NCBI RefSeq assembly: GCF_024168485.1
Contig: NZ_JALJVY010000006.1
Coordinates: 62,001 to 126,000 of the forward strand
Length of the DNA: 64,000 nucleotides
Source of the DNA: Sphingobium sp. OAS761
GTDB taxonomy: Bacteria > Pseudomonadota > Alphaproteobacteria > Sphingomonadales > Sphingomonadaceae
Direction of reading: 5' to 3'
Position 1 is the stretch's first letter. Each line of letters opens with the position of its first letter. Shown here in pieces: positions 36,828 through 46,373 of this stretch. The translations under genes and the position numbers were made by a program. The notes beneath the pieces are model-generated. The model made no database searches and was not told where the DNA came from. It was given only the letters and a program-made list of their open reading frames with translations.

Positions 36828-37553
36828 TTAAAGCGCGTTCAGCACCAGTTCCGCATGTTCCTTCCGACAGATCAGCAGGTCGGGCATGTATACGTCCTTC
36901 TGATTGTAGATCATCGGCGATCCGTCGATGCGGCTGACATGAAGGCCATGGGCCAAAGCCACGGCCGCGGGCGCGCAACTGTCCCATTCATATTGCCCGC
37001 CGGTGTGGAGATAGATGTCGACTTCGCCCCGGATGATCGCCATCGCCTTCGCGCCGGCGGAGCCCATGCCGACCAATTCGGCGCCGATCTGTTCCGCCAC
37101 GCGCACGGCTTCCGCGGCGGGGCGGGTACGGGAAACCACCATGCGCAGCGTGTCCGGTGCCGGCGGAACCGGCGCCGGTTCATCCGTCCGCAGCACAAGG
37201 TCCATGCCCGGCAGCGCCACCGCGCCAATGACCGGCGCGCCGTCGACGGCCAGCGCCACATGGACGGCCCAGTCGGTCCGTTCCTCGCCATATTCGCGCG
37301 TGCCGTCGACCGGATCGATAATCCAGACGCGCGACTTTTCCAGCCGTTCGGCGCTGTCCTTCTCCTCCTCGGACAGCAATCCGTCCTCGGGCCGCTGCTC
37401 GCGCAGGGCGTGACAAAGGAATTGATTGGCGGTCTGGTCGCCGGCCTTGCCCAGGGATTTGCCCCCGAACATGCCCGACGCCCTTACCTGAAGCAGAATC
37501 CTGCCTGCCTGTTCGGCCAGATGGGCCGCGAGTTCCGCGTCGCTCCGGCTCAC
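36828..37553 (-). CDS. cysQ: 3'(2'),5'-bisphosphate nucleotidase CysQ
   Basis: A 241-residue protein of the inositol monophosphatase fold. Metal ligands are in [11 protein letters not shown], the signature [13 protein letters not shown], and the second signature [16 protein letters not shown]. It hydrolyses PAP, the by-product of sulfate reduction via PAPS, to AMP. Its ATG overlaps the cysNC stop (ATGA), so it belongs to the same operon. Confidence 0.93.
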   Translation of the reverse strand: MSRSDAELAAHLAEQAGRILLQVRASGMFGGKSLGKAGDQTANQFLCHALREQRPEDGLLSEEEKDSAERLEKSRVWIIDPVDGTREYGEERTDWAVHVALAVDGAPVIGAVALPGMDLVLRTDEPAPVPPAPDTLRMVVSRTRPAAEAVRVAEQIGAELVGMGSAGAKAMAIIRGEVDIYLHTGGQYEWDSCAPAAVALAHGLHVSRIDGSPMIYNQKDVYMPDLLICRKEHAELVLNAL

Positions 37554-39469
37554 GGGATCAACCTCTTGATGATCTCGTCGGCCGCTTCGTCGGCACTCAT
37601 TACCGTGGTGTCGATACAGATTTCAGGGTCCACCGGCGGTTCATAGGGACTGTCGATACCCGTGAAGTTCTTCAGAGCACCCGAGCGTGCCTTCTTGTAC
37701 AGGCCCTTCACGTCCCGCTTTTCGGCCTCGGCCAAGGGCGTGTCGATATGAACCTCGAAGAATTCACCGGGCTGCATCATCTGGCGCACCATGTCGCGTT
37801 CGGCCCGGAAGGGCGAGATGAACGCGGTAATGACGATCAGGCCGGCGTCGGTCATGAGCTTCGCTACCTCGCCGACACGCCGGATATTTTCCACACGATC
37901 GGCATCGGTGAAGCCCAGATCCTTGTTCAGGCCGTGACGCACATTGTCGCCGTCGAGCAGGAAGGTGTGGCGGTTCATGCGGGCCAGCTTCTTTTCGACG
38001 ATGTTCGCGATCGTCGACTTGCCCGCGCCCGACAGCCCGGTCAGCCACAGGACCGCGGGCTTCTGGTTCTTCATGCCGGCATGGCTCTCGCGCGTCACAT
38101 CGGTCGCCTGCCAATGAACGTTGTCGGCGCGGCGGAGCGAGAAGTGGATCATGCCTGCCGCCACCGTGGCGTTGGTCATCTTGTCGATCAGGATGAACCC
38201 GCCAAGATCCCGGTTCTGCGCATAGGCCTCGAACGGTACGGGACGGTCGGTCACCAGATTGGCGACACCGATGGCATTGAGGTCCAGCGTCTTGGCCGCC
38301 AGATGCTCCATCGTGTTGACGTTGACCTGATATTTGGGCTGCTGAATGGTCGCGGTAACGGTTTGCGCGCCGATCTTCAGCCAATAGGGCCGGCCGGGCA
38401 GCATTTCGTCGTCCGCCATCCAGACGATCGTCGCTTCGAACTGGTCCGCAGCCAGCACCGGCTCGTCCGCCGTCGAAATGACGTCGCCGCGCGAACAGTC
38501 GATCTCGTCCTCGAAGCAAAGGGTCACGGACTGTCCGGCCACCGCCTCGTCCAGATCGCCATCGAGCGTAACGATACGGCTGATCGTGCTGTTCCGGCCC
38601 GAAGGCAGCACGCGGATCTTGTCGCCCGGACGCACCGTCCCGGTCGCAACCTGGCCGGAAAAGCCGCGAAAGTCGAGATTGGGGCGGTTGACCCACTGTA
38701 CCGGCATGCGGAACGGCTTGGCTGCGTCAGCGGTGCTGTCGACCTCGACGGTTTCGAGATGCTCCATGAGCGCGGGGCCGGTATACCAGGGGGTATTGGC
38801 CGACGCTCCCGTGATGTTGTCGCCCTTGAAGCCGGAAATCGGCATGGGGGTGAAACTGTCGATGCCGATCGACTTCGCAAATTCGGTATATTCGGCAACG
38901 ATACGGTCGTAGACCGCCTGATCATAGTCGACCAGATCCATCTTGTTGATGGCCAGCACGATATTCTTGATGCCGATCAGATGCGCCAGATAGCTGTGCC
39001 GCCGCGTCTGGACCAGTACGCCCTTGCGCGCATCGATCAGGATCACCGCGAGGTCGGCGGTCGAGGCGCCGGTCACCATGTTGCGGGTATATTGTTCGTG
39101 ACCGGGCGTATCGGCGACGATGAACTTGCGCTTTTCGGTCGCGAAGAAGCGGTAGGCAACGTCGATCGTAATACCCTGTTCACGTTCGGCGGCAAGGCCG
39201 TCGACCAGCAGGGCGAAGTCGATCTCCTGCCCTTGCGTGCCAACGCGCTTGCTGTCGGCTTCCAGCGCAGCCAGCTGATCCTCGAAGATCATCTTGCTGT
39301 CGTAGAGCAGACGCCCGATCAGTGTGGACTTGCCGTCATCCACCGACCCGCACGTGATGAAGCGCAGCATCGTCTTGTGCTGGTGAACTTCCAGATATTT
39401 GTCGATGTCCTCTGCGATAAGGGCGTCGGTCTTGTAAATCGGATCGCTGACTGCGGTGGTCTCGCTCAT
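37550..39469 (-). CDS. cysNC: Bifunctional sulfate adenylyltransferase subunit 1 / APS kinase
   Basis: A 639-residue fusion. The N-terminal GTPase part (about 1-450) shows the P-loop [27 protein letters not shown] and NKMDLVDYD and an EF-Tu-like beta barrel. The C-terminal kinase (about 455-639) has [12 protein letters not shown], the [17 protein letters not shown] motif and [10 protein letters not shown]. With CysD it makes APS from sulfate and ATP, then PAPS. Its start overlaps the cysD stop by one base (TGATG). Confidence 0.97.
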   Translation of the reverse strand: MSETTAVSDPIYKTDALIAEDIDKYLEVHQHKTMLRFITCGSVDDGKSTLIGRLLYDSKMIFEDQLAALEADSKRVGTQGQEIDFALLVDGLAAEREQGITIDVAYRFFATEKRKFIVADTPGHEQYTRNMVTGASTADLAVILIDARKGVLVQTRRHSYLAHLIGIKNIVLAINKMDLVDYDQAVYDRIVAEYTEFAKSIGIDSFTPMPISGFKGDNITGASANTPWYTGPALMEHLETVEVDSTADAAKPFRMPVQWVNRPNLDFRGFSGQVATGTVRPGDKIRVLPSGRNSTISRIVTLDGDLDEAVAGQSVTLCFEDEIDCSRGDVISTADEPVLAADQFEATIVWMADDEMLPGRPYWLKIGAQTVTATIQQPKYQVNVNTMEHLAAKTLDLNAIGVANLVTDRPVPFEAYAQNRDLGGFILIDKMTNATVAAGMIHFSLRRADNVHWQATDVTRESHAGMKNQKPAVLWLTGLSGAGKSTIANIVEKKLARMNRHTFLLDGDNVRHGLNKDLGFTDADRVENIRRVGEVAKLMTDAGLIVITAFISPFRAERDMVRQMMQPGEFFEVHIDTPLAEAEKRDVKGLYKKARSGALKNFTGIDSPYEPPVDPEICIDTTVMSADEAADEIIKRLIP

Positions 39470-40413
39470 CAGAAATACCCCTCCTGCTTCTTTTTCTCCA
39501 TGCTGGCGTCGCCGCCATCCTTGTCGATCACGCGGCCCTGGCGTTCGCTGGTGGTCGTCAGCAGCATTTCCTGAATCACCTCCGGCAGGGTCCGGGCTTC
39601 GGATTCCACAGCGCCGGTCAGCGGCCAGCAGCCAAGGGTCCGGAACCGCACCGAACGCTCGGTAATTTCGGGCAACTCACCCAGCACCTTTTCCAGGCGT
39701 TCCAGGTCGTCGGCCATGAAAAGCTGCCCGTCGCGTATATAGGTCGGGCGCGGCGCCGAGAAATAGAGCGGCACGATGTCGATATTTTCGAGGTGCAGAT
39801 ATTGCCAGATGTCCAGCTCGGTCCAGTTGGAGATCGGGAAGACGCGCATCGATTCGCCCTTCGCCTTGCGCGCATTGTAGAGATGCCACAATTCGGGGCG
39901 CTGAGCCTTGGGGTCCCAGCGGTGCGAGGCGGTACGGAAGGAAAAGATGCGCTCCTTGGCACGGCTCTTTTCCTCGTCGCGCCGCGCGCCTCCGAACGCC
40001 GCATCAAAGCCATAAAGATCAAGCGCCTGCTTCAGACCTTCGGTTTTCCACATGTCGGTGTGAAGCGGACCGTGGTCGAACGGATTGATCCCTTTCTCCT
40101 GCGCTTCCGGATTGTGGTAGACCAGCAATTCCATGCCCGCGTCGTTCGCGGCCTTGTCGCGCAGGGCATACATGTCGCGGAATTTCCAGGTCGTATCGAC
40201 ATGAAGGAGCGGGAAGGGCGGCGGCGAGGGATAAAAGGCCTTCTTCGCCAGATGCAGCATGACCGCGGAGTCCTTGCCGACGGAATAGAGCATCACCGGC
40301 TTTTCTGCCTCTGCGACAACCTCTCGCATGATCTGGATGCTTTCGGCTTCCAGCCTCTGCAAATGCGTCAGGCGGGCTGCGCCCAGCTCCCCGGGGCTGG
40401 TCAATGTCGTCAT
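39469..40413 (-). CDS. cysD: Sulfate adenylyltransferase subunit 2
   Basis: A 314-residue ATP pyrophosphatase with [17 protein letters not shown] (PP-loop, about residues 45-61), [11 protein letters not shown]-type strand (here [11 protein letters not shown]), [20 protein letters not shown] and [11 protein letters not shown]. It catalyses APS formation with the GTPase subunit. First gene of cysD-cysNC-cysQ, divergent from a LuxR-type regulator across 92 bp. Confidence 0.97.
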   Translation of the reverse strand: MTTLTSPGELGAARLTHLQRLEAESIQIMREVVAEAEKPVMLYSVGKDSAVMLHLAKKAFYPSPPPFPLLHVDTTWKFRDMYALRDKAANDAGMELLVYHNPEAQEKGINPFDHGPLHTDMWKTEGLKQALDLYGFDAAFGGARRDEEKSRAKERIFSFRTASHRWDPKAQRPELWHLYNARKAKGESMRVFPISNWTELDIWQYLHLENIDIVPLYFSAPRPTYIRDGQLFMADDLERLEKVLGELPEITERSVRFRTLGCWPLTGAVESEARTLPEVIQEMLLTTTSERQGRVIDKDGGDASMEKKKQEGYF

Positions 40414-40485
40414 AAGCTGAAACTCTCCCTTCTCACGGCTTCTGCTGTCTGGACAACCGAGTTAGCGGCTTGTTCGGCTAAAATA

Positions 40486-40501
40486 ACTCCCATATGGGAG
40501 T
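40486..40501. promoter_or_regulatory. Perfect 16-bp palindrome over the ribosome site of the LuxR-type gene
   Basis: ACTCCCATATGGGAGT is a perfect inverted repeat. Its right half contains the GGGAG ribosome site of the downstream regulator (start 40506), and the flanks AAAT/ATTT continue the symmetry with a one-base offset. It lies in the divergent region with cysD, so a bound regulator could control itself and possibly the cys operon. As RNA, it could also hide the ribosome site. Confidence 0.55.
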
Positions 40502-40505
40502 ATTT

Positions 40506-41546
40506 ATGAGCCTGGCGCGCACGGACGAGAATGAATTGCTGACGGCGCTGCACGGCGGGGTGGTCGAAGATCGGCCCTGGGCCTTGTTCCTGGAACGATT
40601 GCGCGCGCGGATCGAAGCAGACTGCTGTTGCTTGTGGGCAAGGCGGAACACGGGCGGATGGTCACCCATCGAATTGGCAAAGTCGCGCAAATCGACAGGC
40701 ATGGGCAATATCGAGGCACTGGCGGCGTTCGACACGATGCGGCCAAGTCGCATTTATCGTCAGGCCGAAATGGTCGGGGAGGGATCACCCGATATCCGCG
40801 AAGACGGCGATGGCCGACACATGATGATCGGGCATGGACAAGGCCGCGAAGTCATATTGTCCGCCTATATTGCGCAGGACGAATTCCAGGCGGGCGATGC
40901 GGCTCTTTTGCTCAACCTTGCGCCGCATATGCATGTCGCTTTCCGCATATATGACGCGTTGCTCCGCCAGCGGCTGAAATCAACGATGCTCGATCACATC
41001 CTTGCGGACATGGCCACCGGCTGGATTCTTCTGGATGGTCAGGGCCGTGTGCTGGAAACGAGCATGATCGCAAGGACGATGATCGAAGAAAGGCAGGCGC
41101 TGCTGGTCGGAAGCGATGGCCGTCTCCATTGCGTGGGGCAAGACGCCCAGTCCGCGCTGGAAGCAGCCATGGCGGACTCCCGAAATCTTCCCCGGGCGGC
41201 CTGGCTCGACATCGACCCGCCGTTGCAGATGGTGGTCACCGAACCGACGGAGGATGCAGGTCGGCATATGCCGACAGCGCGCTACCAGCTGCTGATCCGC
41301 AAGATTCGCGAATCTGTGATGAAAGACGGACAGTATCTGAAGGAGCTATTTGGGCTGACGCGGAGCGAAGCCCTTTTGGCGGCGCGTATTGCGGAGGGAG
41401 ACAGCATCGTGCAGGCGGCCGATGCACTGTCGCTGACACCGGAAACGGCCCGGAACTACTCGAAACGCATCTACGCGAAGACAGGAACGCGCGGGCAGGC
41501 CGATCTGGTGCGGCTGCTTCTGGGAGGTGTCAGCGTGCTGGGCTGA
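40506..41546 (+). CDS. LuxR-type helix-turn-helix regulator
   Basis: A 346-residue protein with a C-terminal LuxR/GerE helix-turn-helix (LTRSEALLAARIAEGDSI followed by ALSLTPETARNYSKRIYAKTG) and an N-terminal domain of about 280 residues resembling a PAS-like sensor (DMATGWILLDGQGRVLETS). It lacks the acyl-homoserine lactone signature. The ATG at 40506 has GGGAG five bases upstream; the ATG at 40494 lies inside the palindrome. It is divergent from the cys operon, so it may respond to sulfur or to the compound degraded nearby; neither is shown. Confidence 0.8.
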   Translation: MSLARTDENELLTALHGGVVEDRPWALFLERLRARIEADCCCLWARRNTGGWSPIELAKSRKSTGMGNIEALAAFDTMRPSRIYRQAEMVGEGSPDIREDGDGRHMMIGHGQGREVILSAYIAQDEFQAGDAALLLNLAPHMHVAFRIYDALLRQRLKSTMLDHILADMATGWILLDGQGRVLETSMIARTMIEERQALLVGSDGRLHCVGQDAQSALEAAMADSRNLPRAAWLDIDPPLQMVVTEPTEDAGRHMPTARYQLLIRKIRESVMKDGQYLKELFGLTRSEALLAARIAEGDSIVQAADALSLTPETARNYSKRIYAKTGTRGQADLVRLLLGGVSVLG

Positions 41547-41653
41547 GTGCTCGGCCAGTTCGCCCGTCATGTTCTGAGTGCGGCAATGGGTCCTGGCACC
41601 GACCCGTCGGAAAGTTATTTAACATAAGATATATTATCGGTCTTTTATAGAGA

Positions 41654-42191
41654 TTGCGTGTCAAGAGCGACTGGCTCGACGGCGAGCTGCGAACCAACCT
41701 TCCCACTTTCCATACCTACTATTCCAACATGCAGGTGACGCAATATACCGAGTCCGCAGGCGGCGGCGGCGCGGGCTTTACCCGCAACGCCAACGCCATG
41801 CTCAAGGGATTCGAACTGGAAACGATCCTGGCGCCGGTAGCCGGCCTGGTCCACCCGCGCAGCGGCCCAGTATAGTTTTTGGCCCAACGGGATCACGCCG
41901 TCGGTCCGGGTGGATTATAGCTGGCGAAGCCGACGCTGGTTCCACACCAACAACCTGTCCAACCTCAACCCGTTCAATGACCGGATCGCCGATTCGGGAT
42001 ACGGCCTGCTCAGCGCCAATATCGTTATCGCCGACATTCCGCTGGGCGATGCGAAGGGTCAATTGTCACTCTGGGGCGAGAATCTGACGGACAAGGCCTA
42101 TCGCGTCCAGGGCGTGGACTTCGGCGCCCTTGGCTTTGCGGGCAATGTCTATGGCACGCCGCGTCGTTTCGGCACGGACATCAAGGTCAAT
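41654..42191 (+). pseudogene. TonB-dependent receptor, C-terminal fragment with frameshift
   Basis: Two frames together read the end of a TonB-dependent receptor barrel. First LRTNLPTFHTYYSNMQVTQY through ANAMLKGFELETILAPVAGL, then, after a shift near 41850-41880, YSFWPNGITPSVRVDYSWRS through GQLSLWGENLTDKAYRVQ and FGALGFAGNVYGTPRRFG. There is no plug domain or signal peptide. The end resembles the intact receptor at 43183-45582 (FGSLGFAG in both) but is on the other strand. It is the last quarter of a deleted receptor. Confidence 0.85.
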
Positions 42192-42226
42192 CGCCCGGCG
42201 TCACCTGGCACTGACGAGGGCTCCTG

Positions 42227-43000
42227 TCAGGGGCGCATCGTGCCGCCCCCGTTGACGGAAATGGTCTGACCGTTCACCCATTCCCCATCCTTCGAAAACA
42301 GCATTGCCACCATGGCCGCAATGTCCTCGCCGCGGCCCAGGCGCGTACTGCGGCTTCCTGCCACCAATCGGCTCTGAATTGCTTCATCCATTTTCTCGGC
42401 CATGCGCGGGATCATCACTATCCCCGGCAGGATGGCGTTCGCACGCACGCCCTGCGGCCCCCAACGGCTGGCGATATGCCGCATCAGCGCGTTAACCGCC
42501 GACTTGGTCATGGCATAGGCGAACCGACACGGCTCGCCGAAATGCGCGGCGTCCGAACTGGTGAAGACGATCGCGCCGCGCCGGGCCGCGAGATAGGGCA
42601 TGACGGCGCGGGCGACGAGCACCGAACCGCGCAGACCGACGGCCAAGGTCTGGTCGAACACGCCCATGTCGATGTCCAGCAGATCGGTGTCATATTCCAC
42701 CGCCGCCATATCCATGGCGTTAACGAAGGCGAAATCGGGCGCCCCCACACCGTCTACCGTCTTTTGCACCAGCGCGGCAACGGATGCTTCGTCCGATTGG
42801 TCATAGGCGACGGCCATGCATTCACCGCCATCGGCACGAATAGCCCCGGCATCGCGTTCGGCCCCGTCCCCGTCCTTGTCTCCCAGAACGACGCGGCACC
42901 CTTCGGCCGCCAGCCGCCGCGCGACCGCCGCACCTATGCCGCCGCCGCCTGCGATCAAGGCAACCTTGCCGGCAAGATCCCTGCCTTGGATATGATCCAT
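42227..43000 (-). CDS. SDR-family oxidoreductase
   Basis: A 257-residue SDR with intact active-site Ser (IVFTSSDAAHFG) and YAMTK, and the C-terminal VNGQTISVNGGG. The cofactor loop is one residue short and lacks the usual Thr (IAGGGGIG), and the NNAG motif is replaced by VNAM, so it is a divergent member that should still bind NAD(P). It lies downstream of a TonB receptor gene in the same direction and next to a dead receptor fragment. The ATG at 43000 is chosen for its normal N-terminus; the upstream bases are a run of G. Confidence 0.85.
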   Translation of the reverse strand: MDHIQGRDLAGKVALIAGGGGIGAAVARRLAAEGCRVVLGDKDGDGAERDAGAIRADGGECMAVAYDQSDEASVAALVQKTVDGVGAPDFAFVNAMDMAAVEYDTDLLDIDMGVFDQTLAVGLRGSVLVARAVMPYLAARRGAIVFTSSDAAHFGEPCRFAYAMTKSAVNALMRHIASRWGPQGVRANAILPGIVMIPRMAEKMDEAIQSRLVAGSRSTRLGRGEDIAAMVAMLFSKDGEWVNGQTISVNGGGTMRP

Positions 43001-43149
43001 ATTTGCCCCCCCCCTGCGCACCGGCGAGCAATCACGGCGCGATGCTTATGAAAGGCCGATAGCTTATATCGCCGGACCTTTTCGCCAACAGCAGAGGCCG
43101 CTTCTCCAGAGGCGCGGAACCGGCGGCGGCATAGCCTGCGCCAGGTAGA

Positions 43150-43176
43150 GGCCGGCCGGGCAGAACCCGGCCGGCC
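43150..43176 (-). terminator. Strong 11-bp hairpin after the TonB receptor gene
   Basis: A perfect 11-bp GC stem (GGCCGGCCGGG and complement) with a 5-base loop lies seven bases after the receptor stop codon. There is no T-run on the minus strand, so it is an imperfect terminator or a 3' stabiliser that lowers expression of the SDR gene beyond it. Confidence 0.55.
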
Positions 43177-43182
43177 CTTTCG

Positions 43183-45582
43183 TCAGAATTTGATCCGAGC
43201 GTCCACGCCGTAAGAAATCGGCTTGCTGAAGGTCGCGCCGGCGAAGCCCAGCGACCCGAAGTCGATGCCGTACGAGAGACGCTTCTGGTTGAGCAGATTG
43301 TCGCCCCAGAAACCCACGTCAAGTGTGCCGCCGCCCAGTTGGATGTCCTCGACCGAAAGCCGTGCCTTCACATTGGTCGAATTGGGCGAGACCAGCAATT
43401 CGTTGAACGGCGCGGTATTGTCGAGCGCATTGACGTAAAAGCTCGTGCGGTGCGAATAGTCGCCGCGCAAGCGGACAGTCATGTCTCCGATCGGATAGGC
43501 ATATTCGGCACCAAGGTGAACGGTCCACTTCGGGGAGTAAACCGGCTTGGCCTTGTCCGCGACATCCAGAATGTCATTCGTCGCCGGATCGCGGAAGAGA
43601 AATTCCTTGTACTTGGTCTTCACATAACCAACCGAACCGTCGATCTGGAAACCGGCAAAGGGCGCGGCTGTCAGTTCCGCCTCGAAGCCCGACAGGCGGA
43701 CCTTGCCCGCATTGACGATCAGCGAGGTGGCGCCACCGCTGCCAGCGGCGAATTGCTGGATCTGCAGATTGGTATAGTCGGTCATGTAGCCGGCCAGGTT
43801 CAAACGCACGCGATTGTCCAGGAACTGCGACTTCAGGCCGATCTCATAAGCCTTGGCCTTTTCCGGGTCGAAGCTGTTGATCACATTGGCGCGCGGATTG
43901 AGCCCGCCCGAGCGGTAGCCGGTCGACAGACGGCCGTAGAGCAACACGTCGTCCACGACCTCGTAGGCGGCTGACACGAGGTAGGAGAAATTCTCGAAGC
44001 TCTTGCGGCCGCGCTGAACCGGGAACACATCGCCCGCGAGGTAGATGGTCTTGTCATCCGCAGTGAAGCGGCCACCCAGGGTCAGTTCGAACTTGTCGTC
44101 CAGCGCCGAGGGACGCCAGCTGGCCTGCCCGAACACCGCCATCGACTGGGATGTGCCCCCGAAGGCTTGGTTCGGGTTGACATTGAAGCCGACGGTATCG
44201 AGACCGGGATTGAGGGCAGGGATCGCGCCGCCGAGCATGTCGGCCGTTGCCGCCGGGAACCCGAGCGACTGGAGCGCGGGAGAGAGATAGGCGACCGGCA
44301 GAACCAGCGTCAGCGCCTGGCGATTATCCTCAGAAGATTTTTCCTTGAAATAATACATGCCCAGCAGGTAATTAATGTCTCCGACCTTGCCGAGCGCCTG
44401 CAATTCTTGGCTGAATTGCCATTGCTTCTGCGGTGCGTTGTTGCCGGCATAGGGGTTGACCCGCTGCACCGAGGTTAGTGTCGGCGAGGTGAAATCGATG
44501 ACCTTGCCCAACAGCACGCCGTTGCCCGACAGGTTCAGGATCGTGTCCTGGAAGAATTTGCGATAGCCGGTGATCGACTTGATCGTCAGTTCGGGTATGG
44601 GATCATAGCTGATGGTCAGCGCGTGACCCTGAACCCGCGTCTTGCTGCCATAACGATAATCGCCGTCGCGGTCCGTGAAGCCGGCCTGCTGCGCGGTGCC
44701 CTGCCGCACAGGATCAACCAGGAACGGGTCGCCGCCATAGCTGGGGGATTGCGAGTAATAGCTCTGGGCCAGCGGCGTCGCGGCGACGATCTGGAAGAAG
44801 GCAGGTGTGCCCCGACGGGTGTCGTAGTCGAAATTATAATTGACGGTGACATCGCCGAAATCGCCTTCAAGCCCCAGGGCGAAGGAGGTCGCGTTGATCG
44901 ACCCGGGATCCTTCGACGATGCCGTCAGGGTATTGTCGACATAGCCGTCCGCCTGCTTGTGCTGGGCGGCAATCGATGCCTTGATCACATCACCCAGGAT
45001 GTAACCGGTGTCGACGCGGCCGCGCACATACCAGTCGTTGAAACGGCCATAGCCCGCCTTTGCGGTCACACCGAAGTCATTGGCAGGCTTTTTGGACACG
45101 AGCTGAAGCGCGCCACCGATCGTGTTGCGGCCAAACAGCGTGCCCTGCGGACCGCGCAACACCTCGATCCGTTCCAGATCGATCAGGTCGAACACGGCGC
45201 CGGCCGCACGCGCAAGATAGACGCCGTCGAGATAGATGCCGACGCCCTGTTCAGACACGGCGGACGGTTCGTTGTTGCCGATGCCGCGAATGAACACCGT
45301 AGCCGCCGAGAGGCTGGACGGCTGTTGTTCGATCGTCAGGTTCGGCGCAAATTTGGGCACGTCGGCAGCGTTCGAGATATTCTGGCGCTCGATAAAGTCG
45401 CCGCCAAGCGCGGTCACGGCGACCGGCACATTCTGGAGCGTCTCGGCAGAGCGCCGCGCGGTGACGACAATGTCGCTAAGCCCGGTCTGCGCTTCCCCTT
45501 GCGGTGCTGCGTCCTGCGCGCTGGCAACGGTCGCGAAAGTCATGGACACGCCGGCAACGCCAGCAAAAAGCAACGATTTCAT
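43183..45582 (-). CDS. TonB-dependent receptor
   Basis: A 799-residue outer-membrane receptor: signal peptide (KSLLFAGVAGVSMTFATVASA), TonB box region SDIVVTARRSAETLQNVPVA, plug motifs VFIRGIGNNEP and EVLRGPQGTLFGRNTIGGAL, a 22-strand barrel and C-terminal DARIKF with terminal Phe. Receptors of this IroN/CirA-like group in sphingomonads often import aromatic or steroid compounds, not only siderophores. Placed after the mutase operon, it probably imports the pathway substrate. The ATG at 45582 has GGGAGG upstream. Confidence 0.93.
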   Translation of the reverse strand: MKSLLFAGVAGVSMTFATVASAQDAAPQGEAQTGLSDIVVTARRSAETLQNVPVAVTALGGDFIERQNISNAADVPKFAPNLTIEQQPSSLSAATVFIRGIGNNEPSAVSEQGVGIYLDGVYLARAAGAVFDLIDLERIEVLRGPQGTLFGRNTIGGALQLVSKKPANDFGVTAKAGYGRFNDWYVRGRVDTGYILGDVIKASIAAQHKQADGYVDNTLTASSKDPGSINATSFALGLEGDFGDVTVNYNFDYDTRRGTPAFFQIVAATPLAQSYYSQSPSYGGDPFLVDPVRQGTAQQAGFTDRDGDYRYGSKTRVQGHALTISYDPIPELTIKSITGYRKFFQDTILNLSGNGVLLGKVIDFTSPTLTSVQRVNPYAGNNAPQKQWQFSQELQALGKVGDINYLLGMYYFKEKSSEDNRQALTLVLPVAYLSPALQSLGFPAATADMLGGAIPALNPGLDTVGFNVNPNQAFGGTSQSMAVFGQASWRPSALDDKFELTLGGRFTADDKTIYLAGDVFPVQRGRKSFENFSYLVSAAYEVVDDVLLYGRLSTGYRSGGLNPRANVINSFDPEKAKAYEIGLKSQFLDNRVRLNLAGYMTDYTNLQIQQFAAGSGGATSLIVNAGKVRLSGFEAELTAAPFAGFQIDGSVGYVKTKYKEFLFRDPATNDILDVADKAKPVYSPKWTVHLGAEYAYPIGDMTVRLRGDYSHRTSFYVNALDNTAPFNELLVSPNSTNVKARLSVEDIQLGGGTLDVGFWGDNLLNQKRLSYGIDFGSLGFAGATFSKPISYGVDARIKF

Positions 45583-45670
45583 AACATCCTCCCATGCCGC
45601 CCTCACCCCTTTGATCGGGCGATTCGTTCCCCGCTCATAGCGAGGCAATGCACATTTGCCTGTCATAAAG

Positions 45671-45689
45671 GGGCGCCCCGGCGGCGCCC
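45671..45689 (-). terminator. Hairpin between the mutase operon and the TonB receptor gene
   Basis: A 7-bp stem GGGCGCC/GGCGCCC with a 5-base loop, followed on the minus strand by CTTTATGAC. It lies in the 191-bp gap between the EthD-domain gene and the receptor. The T-run is short, so termination would be weak. Confidence 0.4.
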
Positions 45690-45773
45690 GACAAGCATTT
45701 GCGTCCGATTTCGTTCTATTGTCCCGATATGTTCATCACGTCAATCGCGAAATCTGCACGATTGCGTAGATAT

Positions 45774-46373
45774 TCATCCTGAAAGCTGCGCAAATGGGGT
45801 CGCGTGTCGCACGAGTTTCAGAGCTTGTGTCACGAACGACGGATAGGTGTCGGTCCCGGCCGGCCAGCCTGGCACCCAGATGATGGCAGTTGCGGGGAAG
45901 GCCGCTCCTTCCCAGGCCTGAACCATGTCGATCGAGACGCCCGATGATTGTTCGGCAAGCTGTTGGGCGAAGCGTCTCGCCTGCAGGCGCACATTCTCCC
46001 GCTCTCTCTCACCGTCGATCAACAGGGCCGTGCGCCGCTGCTGGGAATCGACCCGTTGCCCAGTCGACAGGATGATCTCTTCCGCGCCCGCCGCCCTGAT
46101 GCGCGAACGGTCCATGAACCGTTCCTCGTCGGCCCGCATGCGGTCCCCGATCGGCCCGTCCATTAGCGCGGCGGCCGCCACGATGTCCTCGGCCCAGAAC
46201 TCGCTGATCGTATCCCATCCGAAATCGACTGCATCGACCAAGTGGTTGCGGGCATAGCCAGAGAAGGGGAAAAGGCCGACTGCCAGAGGCGCATGATTGT
46301 CTTCATAATAGCGCTGAAAGGCCGCGCGTGTGCTGCCGGGTTTGTGCACGAGGGCGCAGACGGATTTGGTCAT
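45774..46373 (-). CDS. EthD-domain protein
   Basis: A 199-residue protein whose first half (KSVCALVHKPGSTRAAFQRYY then NHAPLAVGLFPFSGYARNHL) is an EthD/dimeric alpha-beta-barrel fold, including the conserved pattern E/DxHxPL. The second half looks like a related degenerate repeat. EthD proteins accompany oxygenases in ether and aromatic degradation, and their exact role is unknown. The start overlaps the meaB stop by four bases, placing it firmly in the mutase operon. Confidence 0.8.
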   Translation of the reverse strand: MTKSVCALVHKPGSTRAAFQRYYEDNHAPLAVGLFPFSGYARNHLVDAVDFGWDTISEFWAEDIVAAAALMDGPIGDRMRADEERFMDRSRIRAAGAEEIILSTGQRVDSQQRRTALLIDGERERENVRLQARRFAQQLAEQSSGVSIDMVQAWEGAAFPATAIIWVPGWPAGTDTYPSFVTQALKLVRHATPFAQLSG

